From assembly GCA_902702965.1 (NCBI GenBank), contig CACRXP010000001.1:5368881-5432880 (forward strand): a DNA stretch of 64,000 nucleotides, in the 5' to 3' direction. The notes under the pieces were generated by a model. It made no database searches. It was not told the DNA's origin and saw only the letters and a list, made by a program, of their open reading frames with translations. How positions within the stretch are numbered: the stretch's first letter is position 1; each line of letters starts with the position of its first letter. The position numbers and the translations under genes are program-made. Source of the stretch: Spirometra erinaceieuropaei. Taxonomy: Eukaryota > Platyhelminthes > Cestoda > Diphyllobothriidea > Diphyllobothriidae. Below, one piece after another: positions 51,101 to 58,203 of this stretch.

Positions 51101-52264
51101 CATCGGAGGTGGGTTGCGTACTGTGACGTGCAGTACGCAACCCACCTCTGATGATGGAAGCTTGTCTGCCTTCTTAACGTCAGGCAAATAAATCCATGGT
51201 TCCTGCGATCGCCTTATCTTCTCAGTTATATCCGGGAACGCGCATTTTCGCTTCAATCAGCAATATATATGCATATACGTATACCAGAGGGAAGACTACA
51301 GTCTGGGGGCCAGATTGGCGCAGAACCCTTTCGATCCTGTTTACCTTCATTCAGCCAATCATAAACCTGACGATGGCTAATAAACCAGAAATGGCCATTC
51401 CAGTCTCCCTTGTCTTTTTCGGTAATGTTATTTGGCCCAGATTGGACGCTATGTTTTGTGTGCCAATGTCCGAAGTTAAGAAGTTAGCCTTCATAGATGT
51501 TTTGACCCAAATGGGATTAAACTCACATTCTCCTGTGGGCTCTCGTAGATCAGGTAGCTAGGTCGTTGGCTGTGATAAAGCCTTCCCCTTGCGGCCGTGG
51601 GTTCGACTTCCACCGAGGCGCCAAGTTTTTCACAGTTGGGTCAATATGAAGAAGTTAGCCCTCATCAGACCTCGGCTGGTCACACTGTTTGCTAAACCAC
51701 TTCTACTGAAATTATTTCGGTAGCCAGTGCACAACGGAACGATTGAGTTCCTTTAGGACGGTCGGTGAACGCCCCTCCACCATTGTATATGCCCGATTGA
51801 ATCCGACAGGACAACGAGCCCGTAGCTCATTGGTTAGAAGCGTTGGGCTTCTAACTAACAGGCTGCGAGTTTGATCCCCAGGTGTTCCACACCTCGGGGT
51901 TGGGTGTGATTGACCGACGACGGCCAATAAGCCAGAAATGGACATTCCAACCTCCCTCGTCTTTGTCGATAATAACATTCTGCCTATATCATGCGCCACT
52001 GTGAGGCTTCTGGTTGGGCTCGAGAGGGACCCCACAACGCACAACGGAACGAGTGACTTCCGTAAGAACGATCGGTGAGCGCCCTCCACCAGTGCAATCT
52101 TCACTGTCCTTCTGTTGTGTCAATCTTCTGCGTTTAATCTTTTGGTCGCCTGGTCTGCCTTAAATTTTCGTTATTCCTCTACCATCACTTTGTATCTTTT
52201 TTCAGGAACCTCCAAAAGTCGAGGGACCGCGAGAGAACGACTGGCCAGGAAGTTGGGATTATGA
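30068..52264 (+). CDS. KDM7/PHF8-like JmjC histone lysine demethylase (gene model, 5' end not found)
   Basis: A KDM7-family Fe(II)/2-oxoglutarate dioxygenase, expected to remove methyl groups from histone H3 lysines in the nucleus. Fourteen exons join in matching phase and end in TGA at 52,262: 30068-30170, 32838-32998, 33074-33215, 33261-33492, 33546-33663, 35796-36012, 38362-38468, 42681-42778, 43028-43242, 45781-45926, 46007-46153, 49457-49563, 49734-49785, 52206-52264. About 633 residues result. The JmjC core has TDFHIDFGG (H198, D200), GEKIFY and GWIHAVYTP (H298), so the iron triad is intact. The C-terminal GTARERLARKLGL resembles the PHF8/KDM7 end, and no CXXC or F-box of KDM2 is seen. 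The PHD finger normally upstream was not found, and the start codon is unknown. The JmjC is extended between its strands by about 27 residues. Confidence 0.85.
30364..30421. repeat. Near-perfect 58-bp palindrome
   Basis: The left arm starts ATTAGTTATGTAATG and the right arm is its reverse complement. The centre GTCGATCGAC is itself palindromic, and only one pair of positions near the centre mismatches. It lies in the intron after KDM7-like exon 30,068-30,170. Confidence 0.9.
31666..32480. mobile_element. Foldback DNA transposon, degraded relative
   Basis: The left end (CAGTCAATGACG...CTTGTGAAATGC after TA at 31,664) and internal blocks match the element at 33,878. The inverted right half (from about 32,290: AAAATCTAAAGAAGACATGAG) is recognisable but ends before a clear terminus. 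Confidence 0.55.
32838..32998 (+). CDS. KDM7-like exon: JmjC N-terminal region
   Basis: Acceptor after a pyrimidine-rich tract ending CTCCAG; donor TTTTCAG/GTATGT. Encodes FVNYMRGEDVNGY...GFTKPTLVSDKEGL, matching the helical segment N-terminal to JmjC. An alternative acceptor at 32,793 is in frame but has the wrong phase for the preceding exon. Confidence 0.8.
33074..33215 (+). CDS. KDM7-like exon: JmjC N-terminal region, part 2
   Basis: Acceptor CATATAG; enters phase 1 and rebuilds Asp. Encodes NIPIDVIDVALQSDMKM then RILNVLSFEYSQT. The preceding intron (32,999-33,073) is only 75 bp, a multiple of three, and has no stop. I end the exon at a 45-nt micro-intron (33,216-33,260); the alternative is that the frame is read straight through. 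Confidence 0.75.
33216..33260 (+). other. Candidate 45-nt micro-intron in the JmjC coding region
   Basis: Begins GTGGGC and ends CCCAAGTTTAG with a pyrimidine-rich middle. Removing it joins SQTK to LASLVRPP, which aligns without gaps to the KDM7 family; keeping it inserts 15 residues. It is a multiple of three with no stop, so both forms are open. Confidence 0.55.
33261..33492 (+). CDS. KDM7-like exon: JmjC catalytic core with HxD
   Basis: Follows CCCAAGTTTAG; donor TGG/GTAAGT. Encodes ASLVRPPHVVKELSLVDNC, an acidic Ser/Asp loop, and KYCLMSMGDSYTDFHID with the iron ligands His198 and Asp200 (model numbering) and Thr195, then SSVWYHILW. This is the most conserved block of the gene. Confidence 0.92.
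33546..33663 (+). CDS. KDM7-like exon: 2-oxoglutarate lysine segment
   Basis: Follows a 53-bp intron (acceptor TTTTCCTAG). Encodes GEKIFYVAPPTRENLEAYW. The Lys of GEK is the expected 2-oxoglutarate-binding residue. Donor C/GTGAGT leaves phase 1. Confidence 0.88.
33878..34867. mobile_element. Foldback DNA transposon, copy 2
   Basis: 990 bp with TA at 33,876-33,877 and 34,868-34,869. The ends CAGTGCGTGACCTATC and GATAGGTTACGCACTG are inverted repeats differing at one base. The inverted similarity runs about 380 bp per arm around a core of roughly 230 bp. No transposase ORF. It lies in a KDM7-like intron. Confidence 0.88.
35796..36012 (+). CDS. KDM7-like exon: JmjC second histidine
   Basis: Acceptor GCTAATGTCAG after a pyrimidine tract (phase 1, as needed); donor TTGAG/GTAAGT (phase 2). 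Encodes an extra segment (AILSKSLVDCPSETDKSV...) then HMRAGETILLPAGWIHAVYTP with the third iron ligand His298 and VFGGNFLTQL. The start is the least certain splice site; an in-frame, same-phase alternative is at 35,760. Confidence 0.87.
36013..38361 (+). other. KDM7-like intron, nothing else recognised
   Basis: A 2.3-kb intron with a G run near 36,076. Several 60-110-codon ORFs lack recognisable domains. Confidence 0.5.
38362..38468 (+). CDS. KDM7-like exon: post-JmjC helices
   Basis: Acceptor TTTTTCGCCAG, donor A/GTGAGT. Encodes VYRMEQKQGTAQRFLFPYFE and KLHWYASDLILGR, matching the region after JmjC (PHF8 FPNFET..WY). Confidence 0.87.
39764..39806 (-). ncRNA. Hammerhead-like motif, second family, copy A
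   Basis: On the - strand: helix I ACUGG/CCAGU (5 bp), core CUAACGA (consensus CUGANGA, one change), a short helix II (GGCU/AGCU) and GAAA followed by UGGCCAUU. AUGGCCAU is self-complementary, as for a dimer-type helix III. Predicted cleavage is just before CCAGU. Three relatives are at 51,367, 51,914 and 53,384. Confidence 0.5.
39960..40480 (+). mobile_element. PLE-tail-like remnant
   Basis: Shares with the element at 4,625-6,180 the blocks GCATCCTATAA (40,029; 5,987), a GCCGCAGATGCGCTGGACC-type block (compare 5,292), GGCACGCCCTAGACC (compare 5,409) and CATTCCTCATTATAATAA (compare 5,464). A CTGATGATGGGCTC segment recalls the ribozyme core but lacks the GAAA. Confidence 0.45.
42494..42531. 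repeat. (CTC)n microsatellite
   Basis: About 12 units of CTC in the intron before KDM7-like exon 42,681. Confidence 0.95.
42681..42778 (+). CDS. KDM7-like exon: post-JmjC helices, part 2
   Basis: Acceptor TACCTTGCAG, donor AAC/GTAAGA. Encodes DDLLTDQKPLDYQLRGA then LLKYLRRWYERHRN, parallel to the helical post-JmjC segment of PHF8. Phase 1 in, phase 0 out. Confidence 0.82.
43028..43242 (+). CDS. KDM7-like exon: helix plus Cys/Ser-rich region
   Basis: Acceptor CGGTTTTTTAG with phase 0 continuity. Encodes KPKNERAHYLPPRCYLQ, LICKLEEVLREFANRV (probable helix) and then a low-complexity Ser/Thr-rich tail. The donor TT/GTATGT gives the phase 2 needed by the next exon; reading on reaches a stop at 43,346-43,348. 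Confidence 0.72.
43439..44356 (-). mobile_element. RTE-like LINE, RT C-terminal part
   Basis: Two - strand frames contain the post-YxDD region: VGLSMNAGKTKVFSS, IDGYQLEEVDSFKYLGA, DAARWVFSSLRKCLWNRR, then after a frameshift IQERRLRWFGHVLHRPP and FKTWFDTVRQDMEVV. This is the RTE-clade order and the same family as 12,896-14,590 (+). It is 5'-truncated inside the RT. Confidence 0.85.
45446..45721 (-). mobile_element. LINE endonuclease fragment
   Basis: The - strand frame has QPLINECGL, LQHVNG and SGLLDL...TGTENFVITHFPDSNVDYS, like the C-terminal part of an EEP endonuclease in CR1-group LINEs. Confidence 0.45.
45781..45926 (+). CDS. KDM7-like exon: Cys-rich and acidic region
   Basis: Acceptor TTCCTACTAG, donor CATT/GTGAGC. 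Encodes CKRMRPLETPCCSKCGC then an acidic stretch SETDEVLEAVPELK. The two other frames contain stops. Phases (2 in, 1 out) agree with both neighbours. The four clustered Cys could bind a metal (inference). Confidence 0.68.
46007..46153 (+). CDS. KDM7-like exon: acidic and basic tail region
   Basis: Separated from the previous exon by an 80-bp intron. Encodes VYALSGSDDEGKGK, a basic run RRRHRSRLGG and FDADDPDPTWRPS, an acidic WxP motif like those in KDM7-family tails. Donor AGTC/GTGCGT is weak, but the phase fits the next exon. Confidence 0.72.
46889..47636. mobile_element. Foldback DNA transposon, copy 3 (internally deleted)
   Basis: 748 bp, TA at 46,887-46,888 and 47,637-47,638. The ends CAGTAGGTGGGCTAA and TTAGCCCACCTACTG are identical to copy 1. 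Compared with copy 1, about 240 bp of the left arm is missing. It lies in a KDM7-like intron. Confidence 0.87.
47790..48530 (-). mobile_element. Penelope-like element, RT end and GIY-YIG fragment
   Basis: - strand frames give RNLIRCLAQRAREICS, EDLLRERGYPDKII-like sequence (near 48,390), then HIGSTSRPQSK and KSIREHFRAWLGKGE followed by HQMGVNAAF. The order matches the connector and GIY-YIG endonuclease (Y/HIG..., R..EH) of PLEs. It is of a different type from the copies at 5,630 and 58,204, and is broken by frameshifts. Confidence 0.6.
49297..49322. repeat. (CTC)n microsatellite
   Basis: About eight CTC units. Confidence 0.9.
49457..49563 (+). CDS. KDM7-like exon: basic nuclear-localisation-like segment
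   Basis: Acceptor CTGACAG, donor AGG/GTAAGT. Encodes SPRKRSKRKAASSTSS then a Ser/His-rich segment. The RKRSKRK cluster is a likely nuclear localisation signal. Confidence 0.75.
49734..49785 (+). CDS. KDM7-like small exon (52 nt)
   Basis: Acceptor TTCTTATTAG, donor ACTG/GTAAGT. Encodes FVAVRKASETAPKKQRT; phase 0 in and 1 out. Confidence 0.72.
50576..50770 (+). repeat. Dispersed repeat family R, copy 2
   Basis: Matches the other R copies in GTTCGACCGTCG, GTAGTAGACCTGCGC, a C-rich run and CCTGAACCCGGTGCCAAGA. Confidence 0.65.
51063..51191. repeat. Palindrome of two head-to-head hammerhead-bearing tails
   Basis: Arms of 61 nt (51,063-51,123 and 51,131-51,191) are inverted copies with a 7-nt centre. 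Each arm carries a hammerhead-like core. On the + strand it is CUGAUGA at 51,148 with helix II GGAAGC/GCCUUC, but GAAA is replaced by UUAA. On the - strand it is CCGAUGA with AAAGC/GCUUU and an intact GAAACGUC. The arms have therefore diverged at functional positions. Confidence 0.8.
51367..51399 (+). ncRNA. Hammerhead-like motif, second family, copy B
   Basis: Core CUGACGA, helix II UGG/CCA, GAAA, then self-complementary AUGGCCAU and UC. The helix I 5' strand of copy A (ACUGG) is lost here (AUAAAC), so this copy is probably inactive. Confidence 0.45.
51563..51640 (+). pseudogene. tRNA-like sequence with Pol III A/B box resemblance
   Basis: GGTAGCTAGGTCGTTGG resembles an A box and GTGGGTTCGACTTCC a B box, 40 nt apart as in a tRNA, but a full cloverleaf does not form. 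Probably a SINE head. Confidence 0.4.
51826..51896 (+). pseudogene. tRNA-derived SINE head
   Basis: GTAGCTCATTGGTTAGAAGC (A box/D arm), an anticodon-like hairpin GTTGG...CTAAC, and GCGAGTTTGATCCC (B box/T arm). The acceptor stem does not pair. Hammerhead-like copy C starts 18 nt downstream. Confidence 0.5.
51914..51946 (+). ncRNA. Hammerhead-like motif, second family, copy C
   Basis: Core CCGACGA (one change), helix II GGC/GCC, GAAA, then UGGACAUU. Helix I keeps UUG/CAA where copy A has CUG/CAG, a paired change. It follows the tRNA-like head at 51,826. Confidence 0.45.
52206..52264 (+). CDS. KDM7-like terminal exon
   Basis: Acceptor TATCTTTTTTCAG. Encodes TSKSRGTARERLARKLGL and TGA at 52,262-52,264. 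The ending resembles the ATAKQRL-type C-terminus of PHF8-family proteins, which anchors the 3' end of the model. No canonical AATAAA is evident in the next few hundred bases. Confidence 0.8.
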
Positions 52265-53250
52265 AGCGTGGCCATAAACAACAACAACCACTATCCCAGG
52301 GCATTTCACGGGCCCATATTGCGACTTTTCACTGACTTAACAAGCATTGCCACTGTCACCTTTTGAAATACTGCCTTCTATTGTATTCTAATAAGCACGA
52401 AAACGCACACGTTTTACACATACCGTTCACTCTTCCCGCTCTTCTGCCTCGTTTCCGTGCACCCAATCAATCACGACCCAACGTTTGACACCTGTAATAG
52501 GCACCAGTATTATCCTTTGAATTTTGCCTTTCTCCCCCCTTTATCCTAGGTTTCGTTGCTGTAAGGCAGTTTTTGTAAACATCTACTATGTTACTCACTT
52601 CCACTCACCCTGCTTCTTTGTTTACGGCAGCTCATGCAACTTTTGTAATTTTTTTGCTAACTTAAACGAATATAGGCTCACTTTTTCCTTGGGTGTTTCT
52701 AATCCTTGCGATAATGCTGAAGGGCAGAAAAGATTCTTTTGCACTGAAAAAGAGTTCCTCATATGAGGCCTAGAGTGGCTAGCGCACTGTGGAAGGATGA
52801 GGTTCGGTCATCAGACCAAGAAAGACAGCCGTTTTAGTACGCTCTTTTTGTTGTTGACTTCTGGATCTCGTTCCCCGGCCTTTGCGACGCCTTCAATTTT
52901 ACTGGATCCCTTAAAATAGCGGAGAGAACTTAGACCGGCGAATCTTTAGGCGACTCCGAAGTTTTTCTGTCATTTCAGCGATCTGTGGCCGGGACGGGCG
53001 TCATGAAATTACATTAGACAGATTATCAACCAACTGAGAGGCGGTACAGACCGTAGAATCTGTGCTACCCGCTGTCAGCGCATTCTAGAAAGTTTGTGCA
53101 GGCAAGTAGTTTGGGATTGGCGTCCATTGAGCCGTTCTGATCACAGGGTGCAAGTGAGCGACTCCGTCCTGCTTTGAATTTTTGGGTCTGGAGCGGATCC
53201 TGGCGACTGCGTTGCGACGAGCGATCGGTAGTGGAGGAATACTTCACAAA
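52265..53250. other. Downstream of the KDM7-like gene, nothing recognised
   Basis: Presumed 3' UTR and intergenic sequence. The 80-codon ORF at 52,524 has no recognised domain. Confidence 0.45.
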
Positions 53251-53383
53251 CAGACGAGAGTTGCCACACCGTTCCTGCTTGCGTCGTCAGCCAGTTGTAC
53301 CCAGGTCAGGAATAAAAGGGAACGATTAGTCAACTCAGGTTCAAGTCGCAGGCTCTCCACTTGTAAATCTCATGCATAGCTGG

Positions 53384-53420
53384 TTGATGACTGCATATAA
53401 CTCAGAAATGACAGTTCCGG
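53384..53420 (+). ncRNA. Hammerhead-like motif, second family, copy D (degenerate)
   Basis: Helix I CUGG/CCGG, core UUGAUGA (first base changed) and GAAAUGACAGUUCC, colinear with copy A. Helix II is poor. A second, inverted trace (ACTGGCTGACGACG on the - strand) lies near 53,285. Confidence 0.35.
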
Positions 53421-53649
53421 ATTCGTCTTTCGCGCAAAACACCTCCAGTACGCATTTCTTGACTGAAACCATCAGTAACTCCGCTGAACTCCAACCAGCC
53501 CCCAGCGAACTCGGTCGAGAAACGACAATGATGAGCGCATCCACGAGGTCGGTAGTGCCGAACCTGGGTGCGTGGGAACAGCTCTTCCGCACAGAAAAAT
53601 CCCAAACGAGTTTCGTGCCGCGCACTTCGAGGGAAGCTCAGTCGTGACA

Positions 53650-54580
53650 AAACTAAATCGTAGTGTCAACCGCACGCGCAGTGTATCACAGCGCGCAGAA
53701 CAACCTAACTGGATCACGTGAATGGTCGTGAACATACCAATGACACAGTAGGTGGCGTGCCTCCTGCAACTTCGTTAAATTCGTGAAAGCGTCGCTGCAA
53801 CACAAAATCTACTAGCGCGGCGTCCATAAGAAATTCACATAAATGAGGAAAGAGATGCTATTTAAAAGAGGTCATAGGTTTGCGTGCAGATTTAGTATAC
53901 ACTAAAAAGTAGGTGCAGAAGCATCAGTAGACAGATTCAATACTGCATTCAGTGCAGCGGCGGGCAGAGAGAATGGGATCGAGTGCGATCCTAACCACAA
54001 CAGTGAGGGTCAAGCACCCACTTGACATGCATATATACATGTGGGACGGTGGGTGAGGTTGCTGGGAAATGATAATCTTTTAGTCCCACTTCGCCTTGAC
54101 TGAAGGCTTGCGCATACCCAATCCTTTATTGTTTGTAATATATTTTATTTTATGCGGTCGATTTGCACAAAACGAAAGCTGTTTGAATACAGAACATGTG
54201 GCTCTATGTGATTGAATTTTAGGGCTGGTATGAGAGTCAGTCTACAGAACCGAGGAAACAAAATGCGCGGCCTCGGGGAAGGCCTTTGGCTCAATACAAA
54301 GTCGATGTTGCGGAGCCAAACATGGTGTTGCAGGACTAGTATGGAATCGCTCCACATGCCTCATACATGGTACATTTGTTCAGCTCATCCCTTAACTGGT
54401 ATCCAACTTAATTCCCTAGTTCCCCGAAACTGGGCTCTGCCTAGATCTACACCTCAGCAACTGTCTCCACCGGAGCTCTACCCTAGAGGGGGGTATCCGG
54501 TAATTTTGCCACATTCACATTTATGTCGTACGGAGATGGCAACATGCAACACCGGAGGCGTCTAATACTAGCTCGGGTGA
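53650..54580. other. Intergenic, nothing recognised
   Basis: No gene or repeat family identified. Confidence 0.4.
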
Positions 54581-54583
54581 ATT

Positions 54584-54960
54584 TACAGTTCGACCGTCGT
54601 TGTCGACAATATCCATCGTGCGATCCACAACAGGGTGAATCAGGGACGGCGACTTGAGCGTGAATTAATTTGTAGTGAATATAGACTTACGCAGCATCTA
54701 CCGCACCCTCGCCTCCCCCACCTGAACCCGGTGTCAAGACATAGCCAAGAAGAACAGAGGCAGGGGAGGAAGCAGATGGATGGCACGGTGGAGCCCGCAC
54801 CTTGGCGCTCCACTCCACACCTCTTGGTGCACACAGCAAATGACCACGATTTTGACCAACTACAAAAGGGGCTGACGCGGCCGAAGTCGCACCTAAGCGT
54901 GCCGTCATATCTGGCTCGGATCCCACAAAATGGGAGTGCCATAAAGGCCACATTAAGAAG
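54584..54960 (+). repeat. Dispersed repeat family R, copy 3 (longest)
   Basis: Extends the shared blocks with GGCGCTCCACTCCACACCTC (also at 60,492-60,512 on the - strand) and GATTTTGACCAACTAC. The 139-codon ORF overlapping it is not recognised as a protein. Confidence 0.65.
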
Positions 54961-55419
54961 AAGTCATTGTAGCCCGATCCTTACACTGCTAGTCGGCCGC
55001 TCCACACAAACACACAACAATGGATCGACTGCGAGGTTAAAGTTATCCCGTTAGTTGGCAATCTTCCAAGCCACGTCTTTTAGCGCACCGTGATAGCTTC
55101 AGGCGCGTCAGATTGATCATAATGAGTAAAGTGCGCTGAGTCGTCGACCTCAGTCTCCCATTTCCAGGCCCCAATCACTGTCCAAGCCGGTCAGTTGGCA
55201 TGCGAGAATGAACGCGGTGACTGGCCTATCTATTGACCTTGTCTGGGTGCGCTACATGCACAACCTGGTCCGAGCATTAGGATTTCACAAAACGCGGGTG
55301 TGATGGCGTACGTCTCACGTGTGTAAGTGCCGTGGTCACGTTAGAAAGGAGCCGTTTCGGCCTGGCTCTAGGCCCACCAATTCACCCCTCCACATAACTG
55401 GGCAGACTGCAGGGACTGA

Positions 55420-56997
55420 GAGATGGGGCGTTAGTCAGAACCCTCCAAGCCACGGTGCTTAACGCATCGTGGTTGTCTCAAACTCGGATCACACATACAG
55501 CAGAAGAGTCACATTGAAACGGAGCTGAGCACACACGTCCCACTTGCGTAGGAAGTGGCAGTTGGATGCTTGGGGTGGGTGATGGTTTGTGATGCAGGTC
55601 GGGATGATGTGGTGGTGTGCTTTAGCCGCGGTTGTCTACCGCAGGTTTTCGGGAATGAGCATGTGGCCTAATAGACCCATGCGGTGGGTGAATGTGCGAA
55701 TGCAGTGACAACAGTTAAGGCGGATGCGGCGAGTGTATGTTGGTGCTCCAGACACTTGTTTGTCAGTCTCTGTGCGATAGATTCGCAAGTGACCGATCAA
55801 ACCGATGTGCGAGGTGGAGGTGAGGTTACAATGAGGACAGGTATGAATCGAGTCTACGCCGCTGGCGTTGACGATGGCGTGTCAGGATTGTGTACAGTGG
55901 TGGTGGGTACAGGGTCCGCCGTAGCGGATATTGAGGAAATGGAGGAGGCGNNNNNNNNNNNNNNNNNNNNNNNNNNNNNNNNNNNNNNNNNNNNNNNNNN
56001 NAGGAGGAGGAGGAGAAAGAAGAAGAGGGCGGTGAGGGTTTGGGAATGCGGTCGGCGTTAGTTGTCGGCTTGGAGGATGGTGCAAAGTTGGACAGGGAGT
56101 GAGCAGTTGGTGTGGTCCGGGTGTTGCAATTGATACGCAGATGTCTTATAAGGCCGATTAGTGTCGGGAACGTCCGCTGACATCGTGGGTAGGTCGGGGA
56201 TGGTTGAGCGTTGGCGTTGCAGGGTGGGTGAAGTTGGATGTTGCAAGGCTCGCGTTTGACTTTGGCGGCGGCGATACGGTTGGCTTCGTGGATCGCTGCG
56301 CCAGTCTTCACTCTCATTGTCCATGTCGGGCGGTCTCGGGTAAGGTTTTACCAGTTGGCCGAGTTGATCTGCAGACTCTTCAGGGGAGTATTCAGAGTGT
56401 CATTGCAACGGCGGCATTGCCTCCTTGAAATTCAGCGGGAATTCTCCTTGATTCCACATCTTCTGGAAGAGCACCGTCAGAGGACCCATGAGTTGGTCCG
56501 ACGTGCTCGTAGATCTCAGCAGGGATCGCTTCCCAACTGAACGCTTTCCCACTGAAGAGTTGCTGCACGGCACTGATGGTTTCGTGGAGATAGAGCGGGA
56601 GGTCAATGTCGGTGTTGGTCTCCACTTGGGGCAGACGGGCGGTGGCAGCGTCGGAGATGGTGGAGTGGCGGTTGAGGACGCCTCTGAAGTGCACGGTCCA
56701 TCGCTGCAGAACTTGCGTCTTCTCGGCAAGCAGGGTAGTTCTGTCGGGACTTAGAAGAGGAGTGACTCCCTTGACTATGGGACCGTAGACAGCCTTGACT
56801 GCGACGAAGGAATTCTTCCATTCGCTGCGGTCCGCTTATCCTTGATTCTCCTCGGGCTTGCGAGCCATTCAGGCCTCGTGCATCTCCCGCAGCAGCTGTT
56901 GTGCAAGGCGGCGACTACGGTAAAAGGCCGCTTTGTTGTCATCTGTAGGGCGGGTAACGTAGGCTTTGTGCTGGGCGGTTCTTCTCGGCGAGCAGGT
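55420..56997 (-). mobile_element. LINE with C2H2 zinc-finger C-terminus, 3' part
   Basis: On the - strand, from 56,997 down: SNLLAEKNRPAQSL, the segment leading to FRGVLNRHSTISDAA, LPQVETNTDIDLPL and AIPAEIYEH (RT N-terminal region), then near 56,200 a C2H2-type finger (YPRCQRTFPTLIGLIRHLR), a Ser/Pro tract interrupted by an assembly gap, and a second finger (CPHCNLTSTSHIGLIGHL, near 55,800). The RT palm is deleted or eroded. Frameshifts throughout. Confidence 0.75.
55951..56001. other. Assembly gap (51 N)
   Basis: The gap is flanked by GGAGGA repeats on both sides, so the missing sequence is probably a (GGA)n tract coding for Ser on the - strand. Confidence 0.98.
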
Positions 56998-57545
56998 TGC
57001 TTACGTGAATTACAGGTTCTACAAAGGTCATTACACTGTCCTGACGAATGTGCCGAACGCGGCCAAACTGACTGCCCCTAGTAACTTCAACGTTTTCGCT
57101 GAGACATACCACGCTGCCTCGTGGGGAGTGCTTGGTCCCCATGGACTCGGCGGCTGAAAAGACAACGACACCCTTGAACGGACGTGCGCAGAACACCGCC
57201 TCTCCCTAACCAGCACATCCTTCTGCCTTCCGACCCCGAGGAATGTAGCGTGGATGCATCCCCGTTCGCGGTGTTTGCACTTTTACGTTGCTGAATCACC
57301 TCCTCAAACCGCCGCAAACCACAAGGTGGACCATTACCAGTTAGGTTAAGTATTGTTGAATGTTTTTATTCAGTCTTTTATATTCCAGCAGTCAACTAAC
57401 CCACCGCCTGAATGAAATGCAGGCGCTGGAAGAGAACGTAACTGTCGAGGTAAAACGGTGTCAACTGAGGGATGCATTCCACTCTACTGCCATGGGTGCT
57501 CTTGATTTGCACGCCGCCAACACCAGGATTAAATCGATGAAATAG
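56998..57545 (+). mobile_element. Inverted 5' segment of the same LINE (endonuclease)
   Basis: The + strand reads VAYVNYRFYKGHYTVL, NFNVFAETYHAAS, GVLGPHGLGG (EEP endonuclease, LGDFNARVG region), RTCAEHRLSLT, then ENVTVEVKRCQLRDAFHST up to about 57,530. The protein order stops just where the - strand segment below 56,997 begins, as in a twin-primed 5' inversion. Confidence 0.72.
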
Positions 57546-57960
57546 ACTGCTCAAACCCAACACCAGTGACGAGACCGACCGGGTCTTGACGCAACAACAA
57601 GTGCGGAGAGATCGAAACCACGTAAATGAATCACAAAACTATTGTATCTCACTCGTCACCGCAATCACTTCTCAGAATTGAACTTGATTCCTGCCACAGA
57701 CCTGCATCCTTCGGAATATCTAAACTCCATAAAAATTTTCAGACTATTATCGCCCACGCTCAAGACTTAGCCTGTTAGACTAGCGAAAATTGCTGTTGAG
57801 CACGACCTTAATTTTAGCACATTTTCATTTCGCCTGGTAAGCAACGGGTTCCTCGGCACTCTGGCGATCTACAATGATTTCAAAAAGAAGACCCTACATT
57901 GGTCGATTAGGTAGCGCGACGGAGGAGCTGGAAAAGGGTATTGTCCAGTGAGGGTTATAG
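57546..57960. other. Intergenic, nothing recognised
   Basis: No gene or repeat identified. Confidence 0.4.
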
Positions 57961-58203
57961 ATACGGTAGATGTGCCATCTCAGTAAATGTTAACCGAAAT
58001 TCTGAAATGCGCTTTCAGTTCGAAAAGATTACGTAAGTGGATTTGTGCTACTAATTATCATTTGGCAAAATACCAAGGTGTTCCTGTCACGTCAGGATTC
58101 CGGCTTTCGTACGGCCTCCTTAAACTGAATTACGTAAAGAATGACTGCTTAAGTAGTACGAATTTTTCCCACTGCTTTTTGTTGCTCCAACAAATTCAGA
58201 TAA

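Larger units (their letters stand above)
51728..52098 (+). repeat. Duplicated SINE-like tail units
   Basis: The block GCACAACGGAACGA...ACGGTCGGTGAACGCCCC-type at 51,728-51,788 recurs at 52,039-52,098. Each follows a tRNA-like head, so two related units lie in tandem. Confidence 0.6.

Noticed and set aside
51826..51896. Functional tRNA gene
   Set aside because: The acceptor stem does not pair and the anticodon loop is irregular; a tRNA-derived SINE head fits better.
54635..55054. 139-codon + strand frame
   Set aside because: It lies across repeat R copy 3, and the corresponding frame is not conserved in copy 4.
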